Assembly (NCBI RefSeq): GCF_003206715.1
Contig: NZ_PZJU01000007.1
Coordinates: 50,052-114,051 of the forward strand
DNA length: 64,000 nt
Direction: 5' to 3'
Origin: Salinicola peritrichatus
GTDB taxonomy: Bacteria; Pseudomonadota; Gammaproteobacteria; Pseudomonadales; Halomonadaceae
Below, piece by piece: positions 26,080 through 34,090 of the stretch. How positions within the stretch are numbered: position 1 is the first letter of the stretch; each line of letters starts with the position of its first letter. The notes beneath the pieces are model-generated. The model made no database searches. It saw nothing but the letters and a program-made list of their open reading frames with translations, and had not been told where the DNA came from. The translations under genes and the position numbers were made by a program.

Positions 26080-26820
26080 ATGTCACGTGCCCAAGTCCCC
26101 GAGCCGCGCCAGACGCTGGACCCCGAGCGGGTCGCCGAATGGCTGGCACAGCACACCGACTTCTTCGTCGGACGCGAGGGGCTATTACAACAACTCAAGG
26201 TGCCGCACCCCAACATTCCCGGCGCCGTCTCGTTGCTCGAGCGTCTGGTCGTCGATCTGCGCCACCGCGCCGAGGATGCCGAATGGCGCCTGGAGAACCT
26301 GCTCGAATCGGCGCGCTACAACGAGGCGCAGTATCGGCGCACCCGCGACCTGATCCTCGGGCTGATCGAGGCCGAGGACGTCGACGCGCTGGCCCAGGCA
26401 CTGTCGACCCAGCTGGCCGAGCGCTTTCGCACCCAGGCCATCGGCCTGTGGCTGGAGGCGCCCAAGGCGTGTCACGCCACGCCACGCAACCCCCATGCGT
26501 GGCAAGCGCCGCGTTTTGCGCTGACCGAAGACGCGCGCCAGCGCCTGGAAGTCCTGCTCAACGAGCAGACCAGCCGTTGCGCCACGCTGGACCGCGAGGA
26601 TTGGCAGGCACTGCTGCCGCACTGCAATGCCCCCGAGGAATCCGGCTCCTGCGCCATCACCCGGCTGACGCAAGGCGAACCGCTGGGCTTTCTGATTCTG
26701 GCCAGCCATGACGGCGAACATTTCCGCGCCACGCTGGATACGCTGTTTACCGAGTATCTGGGCGAAGTGGTCAGCCGACTACTGATCCGTGCCGAGGGTA
26801 GCGGTGCGAACCGCGGTTGA
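26080..26820 (+). CDS. DUF484 family protein
   Basis: Cytoplasmic protein of 246 aa with a GAF-like fold, of unknown function. The N-terminus VAEWLAQHTDFFVGREGLLQ and VSLLERLVVDLRHRAEDAE, then a helical LLESARYNEAQYRRTRDLIL, are typical of the family. The ATG at 26080 has GGAGGAG 9 bp upstream; a TTG at 26062 is less likely. The order dapF-DUF484-xerC-HAD phosphatase is conserved in gammaproteobacteria, often linked by overlaps as here (17 bp with xerC). Confidence 0.9.
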   Translation: MSRAQVPEPRQTLDPERVAEWLAQHTDFFVGREGLLQQLKVPHPNIPGAVSLLERLVVDLRHRAEDAEWRLENLLESARYNEAQYRRTRDLILGLIEAEDVDALAQALSTQLAERFRTQAIGLWLEAPKACHATPRNPHAWQAPRFALTEDARQRLEVLLNEQTSRCATLDREDWQALLPHCNAPEESGSCAITRLTQGEPLGFLILASHDGEHFRATLDTLFTEYLGEVVSRLLIRAEGSGANRG

Positions 26821-27706
26821 AGATTTCCTGCGACGATTGGCGCAGCGCGCCAGTCCCGCGACGGTGGATGCCTATCGCCGCGATATCGCCCACCTGACCG
26901 CCTGGATGGAAAGCCAGGGCATCCATTGCTGGTCCGCGCTCGACGTCGGCCTGCTCAGGCGTTATCTGGCCCACGAGCGCACCCGCGGTCTGGCACCGCG
27001 GACCCTGGCGCGGCGGCGCGCGGCGCTGTCACGCTTTGCCGACGCGCTGGTCGGCCAGGGCGAGCTCGATCACAACCCGGTCCAGCTGACCCAGGCACCA
27101 CGTCAGCCGCGTCACCTGCCCAGCCCGGTGGATATCGATCTGCTCGGCCGCTTCCTCGACACACCGCATGACGACGATCCGCTCGCGATCCGCGATCAGG
27201 CCATGCTGGAATTGTTCTACTCCTGCGGCCTGCGTCTGGCCGAACTGGCGGCACTCGATCTCGCCAGCCTCGATGCCCGCCATGTCCGCGTCGTCGGCAA
27301 GGGTGGCAAGCCGCGTCAGGTGCCGCTCGGCCGACGCGCCGCCGAAGCCGTGCGCGAGTGGCTCGGCATTCGCAGCACGCTGGCCGGCGACGGCGAAACG
27401 GCGCTGTTCGTCGCCCAGCACGGTGGCCGCCTGGGGCACCGCGCGATCCAGACCCGACTGGCGCAGGCCGCCAAACGTCGTGGCCTGCCCGAGCATCTGC
27501 ACCCGCACCGGCTGCGCCACTCCTTCGCCAGCCATCTGCTGGAATCGAGCCAGGATCTGCGCGCGGTTCAGGAGCTGCTCGGCCATGCCAATCTGTCGAC
27601 CACCCAGATCTATACCCGCCTCGACTGGCAACAGCTCGCCGAGGTCTACGACCAGGCCCATCCTCGCGCGCGGCGCAAGCCGGCCTCCTCCCCTGACGAG
27701 AGCTGA
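26804..27706 (+). CDS. xerC: Tyrosine recombinase XerC
   Basis: Site-specific recombinase (about 300 aa) which with XerD resolves chromosome dimers at dif. The N-terminal SAM-like DNA-binding domain spans residues about 1-90; the catalytic domain shows the Arg in YSCGLRLAELAALD, the Lys in VGKGGKPRQVPLG, HPHRLRHSFASHLL (His and second Arg), LGHANLSTTQIYTRLD (His/Tyr nucleophile). I start at the GTG at 26804, with GAGGG upstream; a GTG at 26789 is possible. The position after DUF484 marks it as XerC rather than XerD or a mobile-element integrase. Confidence 0.94.
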   Translation: MRTAVEDFLRRLAQRASPATVDAYRRDIAHLTAWMESQGIHCWSALDVGLLRRYLAHERTRGLAPRTLARRRAALSRFADALVGQGELDHNPVQLTQAPRQPRHLPSPVDIDLLGRFLDTPHDDDPLAIRDQAMLELFYSCGLRLAELAALDLASLDARHVRVVGKGGKPRQVPLGRRAAEAVREWLGIRSTLAGDGETALFVAQHGGRLGHRAIQTRLAQAAKRRGLPEHLHPHRLRHSFASHLLESSQDLRAVQELLGHANLSTTQIYTRLDWQQLAEVYDQAHPRARRKPASSPDES

Positions 27707-27711
27707 ACGTC

Positions 27712-28443
27712 ATGTCCCTGGACGCCATTACCTTCGACCTCGACGATACGCTGTGGCACAACGGCCCGGTCATGGCCCATGCCGAACCCACGCACTATCA
27801 GTGGCTGGGCGAACAGATCGACGCCCTGAAAATCGTCTCCACGCCGCTGGCCGAAGCCTTCCCGCTGGAAGCCTATCAGCGCCACCGCCAGGCATTGATG
27901 CGACGCTTTCCGCTCCAGCGCGGCGACCATAGCTGGATTCGCGAGCGCGCGATGTTCGAGATCCTGGTCGAGCATGGCCTGCCCCGGACGGAAGCCGAAC
28001 GCTGGGCGGCGGCCGGATTCGAGCAGTTCATGGCGCTGCGCCACACCATCACGCCCTATCCGGAAGTCGCGCCGATGTTCGAGGCCTGGGCGCGTCGCTA
28101 CCGGCTCGGCATCATCACCAACGGCAACGTCGACGTGCGCCGGCTGTCGCTGGACCACCACTTCGACGCGATCATCCTCGCCGGCGAGATGCACGCCCCC
28201 AAGCCGGACTCTCGCCCGTTCCTCTCGGCGCTGGCCCGGCTCGGTGCGCAACCCTACCGCGCGCTGCATGTCGGCGATTCCTGGGAGGAGGACGTGCTCC
28301 CCGCGCAGCGGCTCGGCATGCACGCTGTATGGATCGACGCCAAGGACGAAGGCGAGCGGGAGCTGCCGCCTCGGGTGACGCGGGTGACCCACGTGCGGGA
28401 GCTGCCGGGGATCGTTGCCCAGCTGGATCGTCGGCAGACTTGA
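27712..28443 (+). CDS. yigB: HAD-family phosphatase YigB
   Basis: Haloacid-dehalogenase phosphatase (243 aa). Motif I is TFDLDDTLWHN (Asp nucleophile near residue 10), motif II IITNGN, motif III the Lys in HAPKPDSRPF, motif IV HVGDSWEEDVL. E. coli YigB dephosphorylates 5-amino-6-(5-phospho-D-ribitylamino)uracil in riboflavin synthesis, and FMN, among other substrates. Assignment rests on similarity and on its place 5 bp after xerC, as in E. coli. It ends the operon; the 219 bp to the convergent engB gene contain only an inverted repeat. Confidence 0.87.
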   Translation: MSLDAITFDLDDTLWHNGPVMAHAEPTHYQWLGEQIDALKIVSTPLAEAFPLEAYQRHRQALMRRFPLQRGDHSWIRERAMFEILVEHGLPRTEAERWAAAGFEQFMALRHTITPYPEVAPMFEAWARRYRLGIITNGNVDVRRLSLDHHFDAIILAGEMHAPKPDSRPFLSALARLGAQPYRALHVGDSWEEDVLPAQRLGMHAVWIDAKDEGERELPPRVTRVTHVRELPGIVAQLDRRQT

Positions 28444-28518
28444 AGTCATCCGGCGCCACGCCAATCGGATGGCTTATTCCCGTTTCAGCAGATCACGACT
28501 GTTCGAGACTTGACCACT

Positions 28519-28558
28519 CTCGTGCTCGTTGACGTGAGGGGCAAGACCCGAGCACGAG
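28519..28558. repeat. Perfect 10-bp inverted repeat between yigB and engB
   Basis: CTCGTGCTCG (28519-28528) and CGAGCACGAG (28549-28558), separated by 20 bp. No T run follows on either strand, so it is not a typical terminator. It sits at a convergent junction with no gene. Confidence 0.6.
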
Positions 28559-28662
28559 CGATCGTCATCCAGCGCCGTCCTGAATAGGCGTCATTGGGGT
28601 GGCACATTCAGTGGGAGGTGAATTCAGCAGAGATTCGAATGAGTCGATAGTCCAGGTGGATA

Positions 28663-29280
28663 TTAATCGGCCAACCAACGATCCATGACAGCGTAAGCCT
28701 GATCCAGCCCCTGGCGCTTGAGCGAGGAGAACAGTTGCACGCTGACCAGGTCTTCCCACTCGGCCAGCCGCTTCCTGACCTGCTGCAGCGAGGCCTTGGC
28801 CGGCCCCTGCTTCAGCTTGTCGGCCTTGGTCAGCAGGATATGCACCGGCAACTCGCGGTCGTCGGCCATTTCCAGTAGCTGAACGTCGAACTCGCTCAGC
28901 GGATGACGCACGTCCATCAGCAGAATGAGACCGGCCAACGAGCGGCGGCGATGCAGATAGTCGGCCAGATGCGCCTGCCACTCCTTCTTCATCGCCTCCG
29001 GCACCTTGGCGTAACCGTAGCCGGGCAGATCGACCAGCCGTCGAGCCTCGTCGTTCTGCAGCGTAAAGAAGTTGATCAACTGGGTGCGCCCCGGCGTCTT
29101 CGAGGTCCGCGCCAGCGCCTTCTGCTGGGTCAGCGTATTGATCGCGCTGGACTTGCCGGCGTTGGAACGGCCGGCGAACGCTATCTCGACGCCGTCGTCG
29201 GCCGGGCATTGGGCCAGCGTCGGCGCACTGATCAGAAAGCGGGCCGTTTGGTAGTTGAGGCGGTTTGGCGTCGCGGTCAT
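28663..29280 (-). CDS. engB: Ribosome-biogenesis GTPase EngB (YsxC/YihA)
   Basis: GTPase of 205 aa needed for assembly of the large ribosomal subunit. G1 is [18 protein letters not shown] (about residues 35-52), G2 region [14 protein letters not shown]3 [11 protein letters not shown]4 LLTKADKL, and [13 protein letters not shown] near the end. Length and motifs match the family. In Pseudomonas, engB is followed on the opposite strand by a cytochrome c4 gene and dsbA; here dsbA is present but no cytochrome gene lies between. Confidence 0.96.
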   Translation of the reverse strand: MTATPNRLNYQTARFLISAPTLAQCPADDGVEIAFAGRSNAGKSSAINTLTQQKALARTSKTPGRTQLINFFTLQNDEARRLVDLPGYGYAKVPEAMKKEWQAHLADYLHRRRSLAGLILLMDVRHPLSEFDVQLLEMADDRELPVHILLTKADKLKQGPAKASLQQVRKRLAEWEDLVSVQLFSSLKRQGLDQAYAVMDRWLAD

Positions 29281-29383
29281 GGCGGGGCTCTGGCGGCGGT
29301 ACGAGGGGAATTCGGCGCGCAGTGTAACATGCAGCCCCGCCGGATGAGCGCCGTGCGGGTCTACGCTTTCCGTCGCATTTCTG

Positions 29384-29418
29384 TCAGGCTAGCCTGATAG
29401 GGTCGGTAGCAGGCTAGC
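29384..29418. promoter_or_regulatory. Palindrome and repeated half-site upstream of dsbA
   Basis: TCAGGCTAGCCTGA (29384-29397) is a perfect 14-bp palindrome. The 8-mer AGGCTAGC recurs at 29411-29418, with its start 25 bp after the first copy. This looks like an operator pair in the engB/dsbA divergent region. The regulator is unknown. Confidence 0.35.
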
Positions 29419-29513
29419 AAGAACCGATGGAACCTCCGAGCCCCTTTGGCGCTCCAACAGCACGCAGTCTGATATCACCAACAAGCCTTTCTGACATTCA
29501 GGAGCAGTAACGC

Positions 29514-30152
29514 ATGATCAAGTCGTTTGTGGCGCTATTGGCCGGCATCACGTTCTCGGGCGCCGTCATGGCGGCGGATATCGTCGAAGGCCAGGACTAC
29601 GAAGTCGTCGACGAGCCGATGAAAACGGAAGTTCCGGCGGACCAGATCGAGGTCACCGAAGTGTTCTGGTACGGCTGCCCGCACTGCTACGCCCTGGAAG
29701 GTCCGCTCAACGAATGGGTTGCCGAGCTCCCCGACGACGTCACCTTCGACCGTATGGCGGCACCGCTCGGACAGGTCTGGGAACAGCATGCCAAGGCCTT
29801 CTATGCGGCCGAACAACTCGGCATCGAAGAGAAACTGCGCCAGGACTTTTTCGACGCCATCCACAAGGGCGGCCAGCGCCTGACCGACGAGGACGACATT
29901 GCCGAGTTCTTCACCGACTACGGCGTCAGCAAGGACGAGGCCCTCAAGGCGCTCAACTCCTTCGGCGTGAAGAGCCAGATCCAGCAGGCCTCCGCCAAGA
30001 TGCGCGGCTACAAGCTGATGGGCGTGCCGGATCTGATCGTCGATGGCCGCTACGTCGTCACGCCCAATACCGCGGGCTCGCTGGAAAACATGCCCAAGAT
30101 CGCCAGCGCGCTGATCGAGAAGGTTCGCCAAGAACGCGCCGAGGCGAAATAA
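29514..30152 (+). CDS. dsbA: Thiol:disulfide interchange protein DsbA
   Basis: Periplasmic oxidoreductase (212 aa) that introduces disulfide bonds into exported proteins. The signal peptide ends near VMAADI (residue 20). The thioredoxin-fold active site is FWYGCPHCYALE, with CPHC at about residues 54-57; the cis-Pro loop is MGVPDLIVDGRYV. The helical insert lies between. No dsbB is in the window. The EEP-family gene follows 21 bp downstream, an arrangement shared with Pseudomonas. Confidence 0.97.
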   Translation: MIKSFVALLAGITFSGAVMAADIVEGQDYEVVDEPMKTEVPADQIEVTEVFWYGCPHCYALEGPLNEWVAELPDDVTFDRMAAPLGQVWEQHAKAFYAAEQLGIEEKLRQDFFDAIHKGGQRLTDEDDIAEFFTDYGVSKDEALKALNSFGVKSQIQQASAKMRGYKLMGVPDLIVDGRYVVTPNTAGSLENMPKIASALIEKVRQERAEAK

Positions 30153-30173
30153 CACCATGTCGGAAGCGACGCC

Positions 30174-30995
30174 ATGTCTCTAGCCGTCTCGACACCCGCC
30201 AGCGAGGTCGCGCCGACGCTGAAACTGCTGACCTGCAACCTGCAGGTCGGTATTCATACCTCGGCCTACCACCACTACGTGACGCGCAGCTGGCAGCATC
30301 TGCTGCCGCATCCCAAGCGGCGCTCACGCCTGGATGTGGTCGCCGGCACGCTGGCGGGATTCGATATCGTCGGCCTGCAGGAGGTCGACGGCGGCAGCTT
30401 CCGTTCCAATAACGTCAATCAGGTCGAATACCTGGCCAAGCGCTCGGCCTTCGATTTCCACTTCCAGCAGCTCAATCGCAACCTGGGCCAGGTCGCCCAG
30501 CACAGCAACGGGTTGCTGTCGCGGCTGAAGCCCAACCGGATCGACGAGCATCGCCTGCCCGGCATGCTGCCCGGACGCGGCGCCATCCATGCGCGCTACG
30601 GCGATGGCCCCGATGCACTGCATGTTTTCGTCGCCCATCTGGCACTGGGCCAGCGCGGCCGGCTGCGCCAGCTGGATTATCTGGGCGAGATCATCCGTCC
30701 GTTGCGTCACGTGGTGGTGATGGGCGACCTCAACTGCACGCCCGAACAGCTCCAGGCCCACCCGCGCTTCTGCCAGGCGCTCGATCTCAATCCGCTCAAA
30801 CCGCTGCTCAGCTATCCGGCCTGGCAGCCACGCCGGGCACTCGATCACATCCTGCTGTCGTCGTCGCTGCATGCCGACAAGCCACGGGTACTGGAGGCGT
30901 TGTTCTCCGACCATCTGCCGGTAGCGGTCGACATCCACCTGCCGACGGCGTGCCGGGTCAGTATCGGGTTGACCGGGGAACGCAGCGCCTCCTGA
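30174..30995 (+). CDS. Endonuclease/exonuclease/phosphatase family protein
   Basis: Protein of 273 aa with the EEP fold: LLTCNLQVGIHTSAYHHYV near the N-terminus, DIVGLQEVDGGSFRS carrying the catalytic Glu, FVAHLALGQRGRLRQL, VVVMGDLNCTPEQL with the Asp-Asn pair, and the final FSDHLPVAVDI His. Members cleave phosphodiesters or phospholipid head groups using a divalent metal; the substrate here is unknown. No signal peptide is evident. It probably shares a transcript with dsbA and converges on nuoN with 21 bp between stop codons. Confidence 0.88.
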   Translation: MSLAVSTPASEVAPTLKLLTCNLQVGIHTSAYHHYVTRSWQHLLPHPKRRSRLDVVAGTLAGFDIVGLQEVDGGSFRSNNVNQVEYLAKRSAFDFHFQQLNRNLGQVAQHSNGLLSRLKPNRIDEHRLPGMLPGRGAIHARYGDGPDALHVFVAHLALGQRGRLRQLDYLGEIIRPLRHVVVMGDLNCTPEQLQAHPRFCQALDLNPLKPLLSYPAWQPRRALDHILLSSSLHADKPRVLEALFSDHLPVAVDIHLPTACRVSIGLTGERSAS

Positions 30996-31019
30996 TTTCC
31001 CCCGGCGGAACGGAAATCA
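30993..31019. terminator. Hairpin formed by the two stop codons of convergent genes
   Basis: TGATTTCC (30993-31000) pairs perfectly with GGAAATCA (31012-31019) across an 11-base loop. The first arm begins with the TGA stop of the EEP gene and the second ends with the reversed TGA of nuoN. It is placed as a bidirectional terminator but lacks T runs. Confidence 0.4.
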
Positions 31020-32477
31020 CGATCCCGCCACCCAGTGCACCCAGTCGATCATCGGCGTCGGGTAGAGTCCGAGCAGGATCACCAGGGTGGCGACGCCGAG
31101 CACCACCATGCCGCCGGCGCGCTCGGCCCAGTCGTGGGTGGCATCGCGGCGCTGCATCCCGGGCTCGTGCAGGAATAGCGTCACCATCACCCGCAGATAG
31201 TAGTAGAGCCCGATCGCACTGCCGACGACCACGCCACCGACCAGCCACCAGCGATGGGCCTCGACGCCCACGGCGACGATGTAGAACTTGCCGATGAAGC
31301 CGGCGGTAAATGGAATCCCCGCCAGCGACAGCATCGATACGGTCATCACCGCGGTCAGGTAGGGCCGCCGCCAGAACAGCCCGCGATAGTGGTGCAATGG
31401 ACTGGCATCGGCGGTGCCGCCGGTGGCGATGTAGGGGCTCGAGACCAGCGTGACCACGCCGAAAGCGCCCAGCGTGGTCAACACGTAGGTAACCAGATAG
31501 ACGCCGACCGTTTCGACCGCGAGGCCATCGTTGACCACCAGCGCCACCAGCAGATAGCCGAAGTGGGCAATCGATGAATAGCCCAGCAGGCGCTTGAGAT
31601 CGTTCTGGGTCAGCGCCAGCAGGTTCCCCACCAGCATGGTGATCAGGGCGATGAATCCGAGCAGATCGCTCCACCATCCTTCGTGCAGGGCCAGCGCCGA
31701 CTGGAACAGCCGCAGCAATACCAGGAACACCGCGACCTTGCTGGCGGTGGCGAGGAAGGTCGTCGCCGGTCCGGGGCCGCCTTGGTAGACGTCCGGCGTC
31801 CACAGGTGGAACGGCACGATGGAGAGCTTGAACGCCAGCCCGACCAGCAGCATGCCCGCGCCGGCCAGCAGCCAGGCGTCGCTACCGTAGGTGGCGAGCG
31901 CCGCGCCCAGTTCGTCGAAAGCCAGCGTGCCGGTCACTGCGTAGAGCAGCGCCATGCCGAACAGCAGAAAGGCGGTTGCCGCCGCCGACAGCACCATGTA
32001 CTTGATGCCGCTCTCCAGCGCGCCACGATCGCGGAAGGTGTAGGCGAGCATCCCGAACAGCGGCATCGACAAAAGCTCGATGCCGAAGAACAGCGTCGCC
32101 ATGTGACGCGCCGAGACCAGTACCAGGCCACCGGCGGCGGCGCTCGACAGCAACAGATAGAATTCGTCGCGCGGCCCGTCATAGCCCTCCAGGTAGTGGT
32201 GCGCCAGGGTCAGGCAGGCGAGCGTCGACATCAGCACCAGTACACCGCCGAAACGGGAAAGATCATCGACCACCAGCAGCCCGGTAACGTCGACCGGGCC
32301 CAGCGTCCAGCCGAACAGCAACGCCAGCAGCGCGGCGTTGAGACCGATGGCGGTCAGCGTCGCGCTCAGGGTGTGGTTGCGCCGCCAGGCGATCGACAGC
32401 ATCACCACGATGACGGTGAGGCTGACCAGAATCAGCGGCGAAATGGCCAGCAGCGCCAGGGTCGCGGAGTGGCTCAT
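31017..32477 (-). CDS. nuoN: NADH-quinone oxidoreductase subunit N
   Basis: Antiporter-like proton-pumping subunit of complex I (486 aa) with about 14 membrane helices in the inner membrane. It shows the Mrp-type core including LSMPLFGMLAYTFRD, FKLSIVPFHLWTPDVYQGGP and LKRLLGYSSIAHFGYLLVAL, each typical of NuoN. It is the last gene of nuoA-N; its start overlaps nuoM by 4 bp, and its stop codon forms part of a hairpin with the convergent gene. Confidence 0.97.
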   Translation of the reverse strand: MSHSATLALLAISPLILVSLTVIVVMLSIAWRRNHTLSATLTAIGLNAALLALLFGWTLGPVDVTGLLVVDDLSRFGGVLVLMSTLACLTLAHHYLEGYDGPRDEFYLLLSSAAAGGLVLVSARHMATLFFGIELLSMPLFGMLAYTFRDRGALESGIKYMVLSAAATAFLLFGMALLYAVTGTLAFDELGAALATYGSDAWLLAGAGMLLVGLAFKLSIVPFHLWTPDVYQGGPGPATTFLATASKVAVFLVLLRLFQSALALHEGWWSDLLGFIALITMLVGNLLALTQNDLKRLLGYSSIAHFGYLLVALVVNDGLAVETVGVYLVTYVLTTLGAFGVVTLVSSPYIATGGTADASPLHHYRGLFWRRPYLTAVMTVSMLSLAGIPFTAGFIGKFYIVAVGVEAHRWWLVGGVVVGSAIGLYYYLRVMVTLFLHEPGMQRRDATHDWAERAGGMVVLGVATLVILLGLYPTPMIDWVHWVAGS

Positions 32478-34000
32478 TGGGCACCTCCCGTCATCGCCCC
32501 GGCTCGCTCGACGGTGTGTTGCACGATCTGCATGGCACCGGCGGAAGTCTCCAGCAACGGTTGGGGGTAGACGCCGAACAACACCACCAGGGCGACGATG
32601 CCGAACAGCAGTACCGTCTCACGTCGGTCGAGTCCGCCGAACGAGGTTTCCTCGGCCGGTGGCCCGTAGTAGACCCGCTGCATGATGAACAGTGAGTAGA
32701 TCGCCGCCAGGATCAAGCCGAGGCTGGCGATCGCCACGATCCAGGGCGCGACGCCGAAGGTGCCGAACATCACCATGAACTCGCCGACGAAGTTGGCGGT
32801 ACCGGGCAGCCCCAGCGAGGCGGCGACGAAGCACAGCGCGAACCCCGGCAGGCCACGGATGCGCCCCCACAAGCCGCCCATCTGGCGCATGTCGCGGGTA
32901 TGCAGGCGCTCGTAGAGCTGGCCCGAGAGAATGAACAGCCCCGCCGCCGAAAAGGCGTGCGCGACCATCAGCGCCACCACCCCCTGCAACGCCAGCTCGG
33001 TGCCGGCGTAGATGCCGATCAGCACGAAGCCCATGTGGGAAATGCTGGTGTAGGCGATCAGGCGCTTCAGGTCCTGCTGGCCGCAGGCGAGAATCGCGCC
33101 GTAGAAGATGCCGATCAATCCCAGCGTCATCGCCACCGGCGCGAATGCCTGCGAGGCCTCCGGAAACAGCGGCAGGGCGAAGCGCAGCATGCCGTAGGCG
33201 GCGGTCTTGAGCAGGATGCCGGCGAGATCGACGCTACCCGCCGTCGGTGCCTGGGCATGGGCATCCGGCAGCCAGCCGTGCAGCGGCACCACCGGCAGCT
33301 TGACCGCGAAGGCCACGAAGAAGCCGAGCATTAGCCACCAGGCCGTAGTCTCGTCCAGCGGTGTATCGAGCAGATCGGCGTAGGCGAAGGTGTATTCGCC
33401 GGTGGCGGCGTGGTGGACGAAGACCAGCCCCAGAATCGCGATCAGCATCAGCAGGCCGCTGGCCTGGGTGTAGATGAAGAACTTGGTTGCCGCGCCAATG
33501 CGTGAACTCCCCTTCGAGCCGCTGTGTCCCCACAAGGCGATCAGGAAGTACATCGGCACCAGCATCATTTCCCAGAACAGGAAGAACAGGAACAGGTCGA
33601 TGGCGAGGAAGACGCCGACCACGCCGCCGAGAATCCACAGCAGGTTGAGATGGAAGAACCCCACCCGACGCACGATCTCGCGCCAGGAGCAGATCACCGC
33701 CATCGCCCCCAGCAAGCCGGTCAGCGCGATCATGATCAGCGACAGGCCGTCGAGCGCCAGATGCACCTGGATACCGAAGCGCGGAATCCAGTCGGCTTGC
33801 CATTCGAGCGCCCAGGCGTTTTCGGCCCCGGTGGCGGGCAGGCTGAAATCGGTCCCGGCCCACAGCGCCAGCACCATCGCGAGCTCCAACAGCATGGTCG
33901 CCAGCGCAATCCAACGCGGCGCCTGGTCGCCGAAGCGCTCGGCCTGCCAGCACAGCAGCCCACCGATGAAAGGGATCAGAATCAGCCAGACCAGAGTCAT
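32474..34000 (-). CDS. nuoM: NADH-quinone oxidoreductase subunit M
   Basis: Second antiporter-like subunit of complex I (508 aa), about 14 helices. Diagnostic segments are FFLFWEMMLVPMYFLIALWG, VVPLHGWLPDAHAQAPTAGS, LKRLIAYTSISHMGFVLIG and the PGFALCFVAASLGLPGTANF region. It overlaps nuoN by 4 bp and follows nuoL after 90 bp, the second-longest gap in the operon after nuoA-nuoB. Confidence 0.97.
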   Translation of the reverse strand: MTLVWLILIPFIGGLLCWQAERFGDQAPRWIALATMLLELAMVLALWAGTDFSLPATGAENAWALEWQADWIPRFGIQVHLALDGLSLIMIALTGLLGAMAVICSWREIVRRVGFFHLNLLWILGGVVGVFLAIDLFLFFLFWEMMLVPMYFLIALWGHSGSKGSSRIGAATKFFIYTQASGLLMLIAILGLVFVHHAATGEYTFAYADLLDTPLDETTAWWLMLGFFVAFAVKLPVVPLHGWLPDAHAQAPTAGSVDLAGILLKTAAYGMLRFALPLFPEASQAFAPVAMTLGLIGIFYGAILACGQQDLKRLIAYTSISHMGFVLIGIYAGTELALQGVVALMVAHAFSAAGLFILSGQLYERLHTRDMRQMGGLWGRIRGLPGFALCFVAASLGLPGTANFVGEFMVMFGTFGVAPWIVAIASLGLILAAIYSLFIMQRVYYGPPAEETSFGGLDRRETVLLFGIVALVVLFGVYPQPLLETSAGAMQIVQHTVERAGAMTGGAQ

Positions 34001-34090
34001 GAATCAGCCATCCGCGATAGAGTGAATTCCATTGTCCGCCGGTATTCCCGGGCCGAGCCCGCGCCGTGAGCCGCGTGATGACGCATGTCG

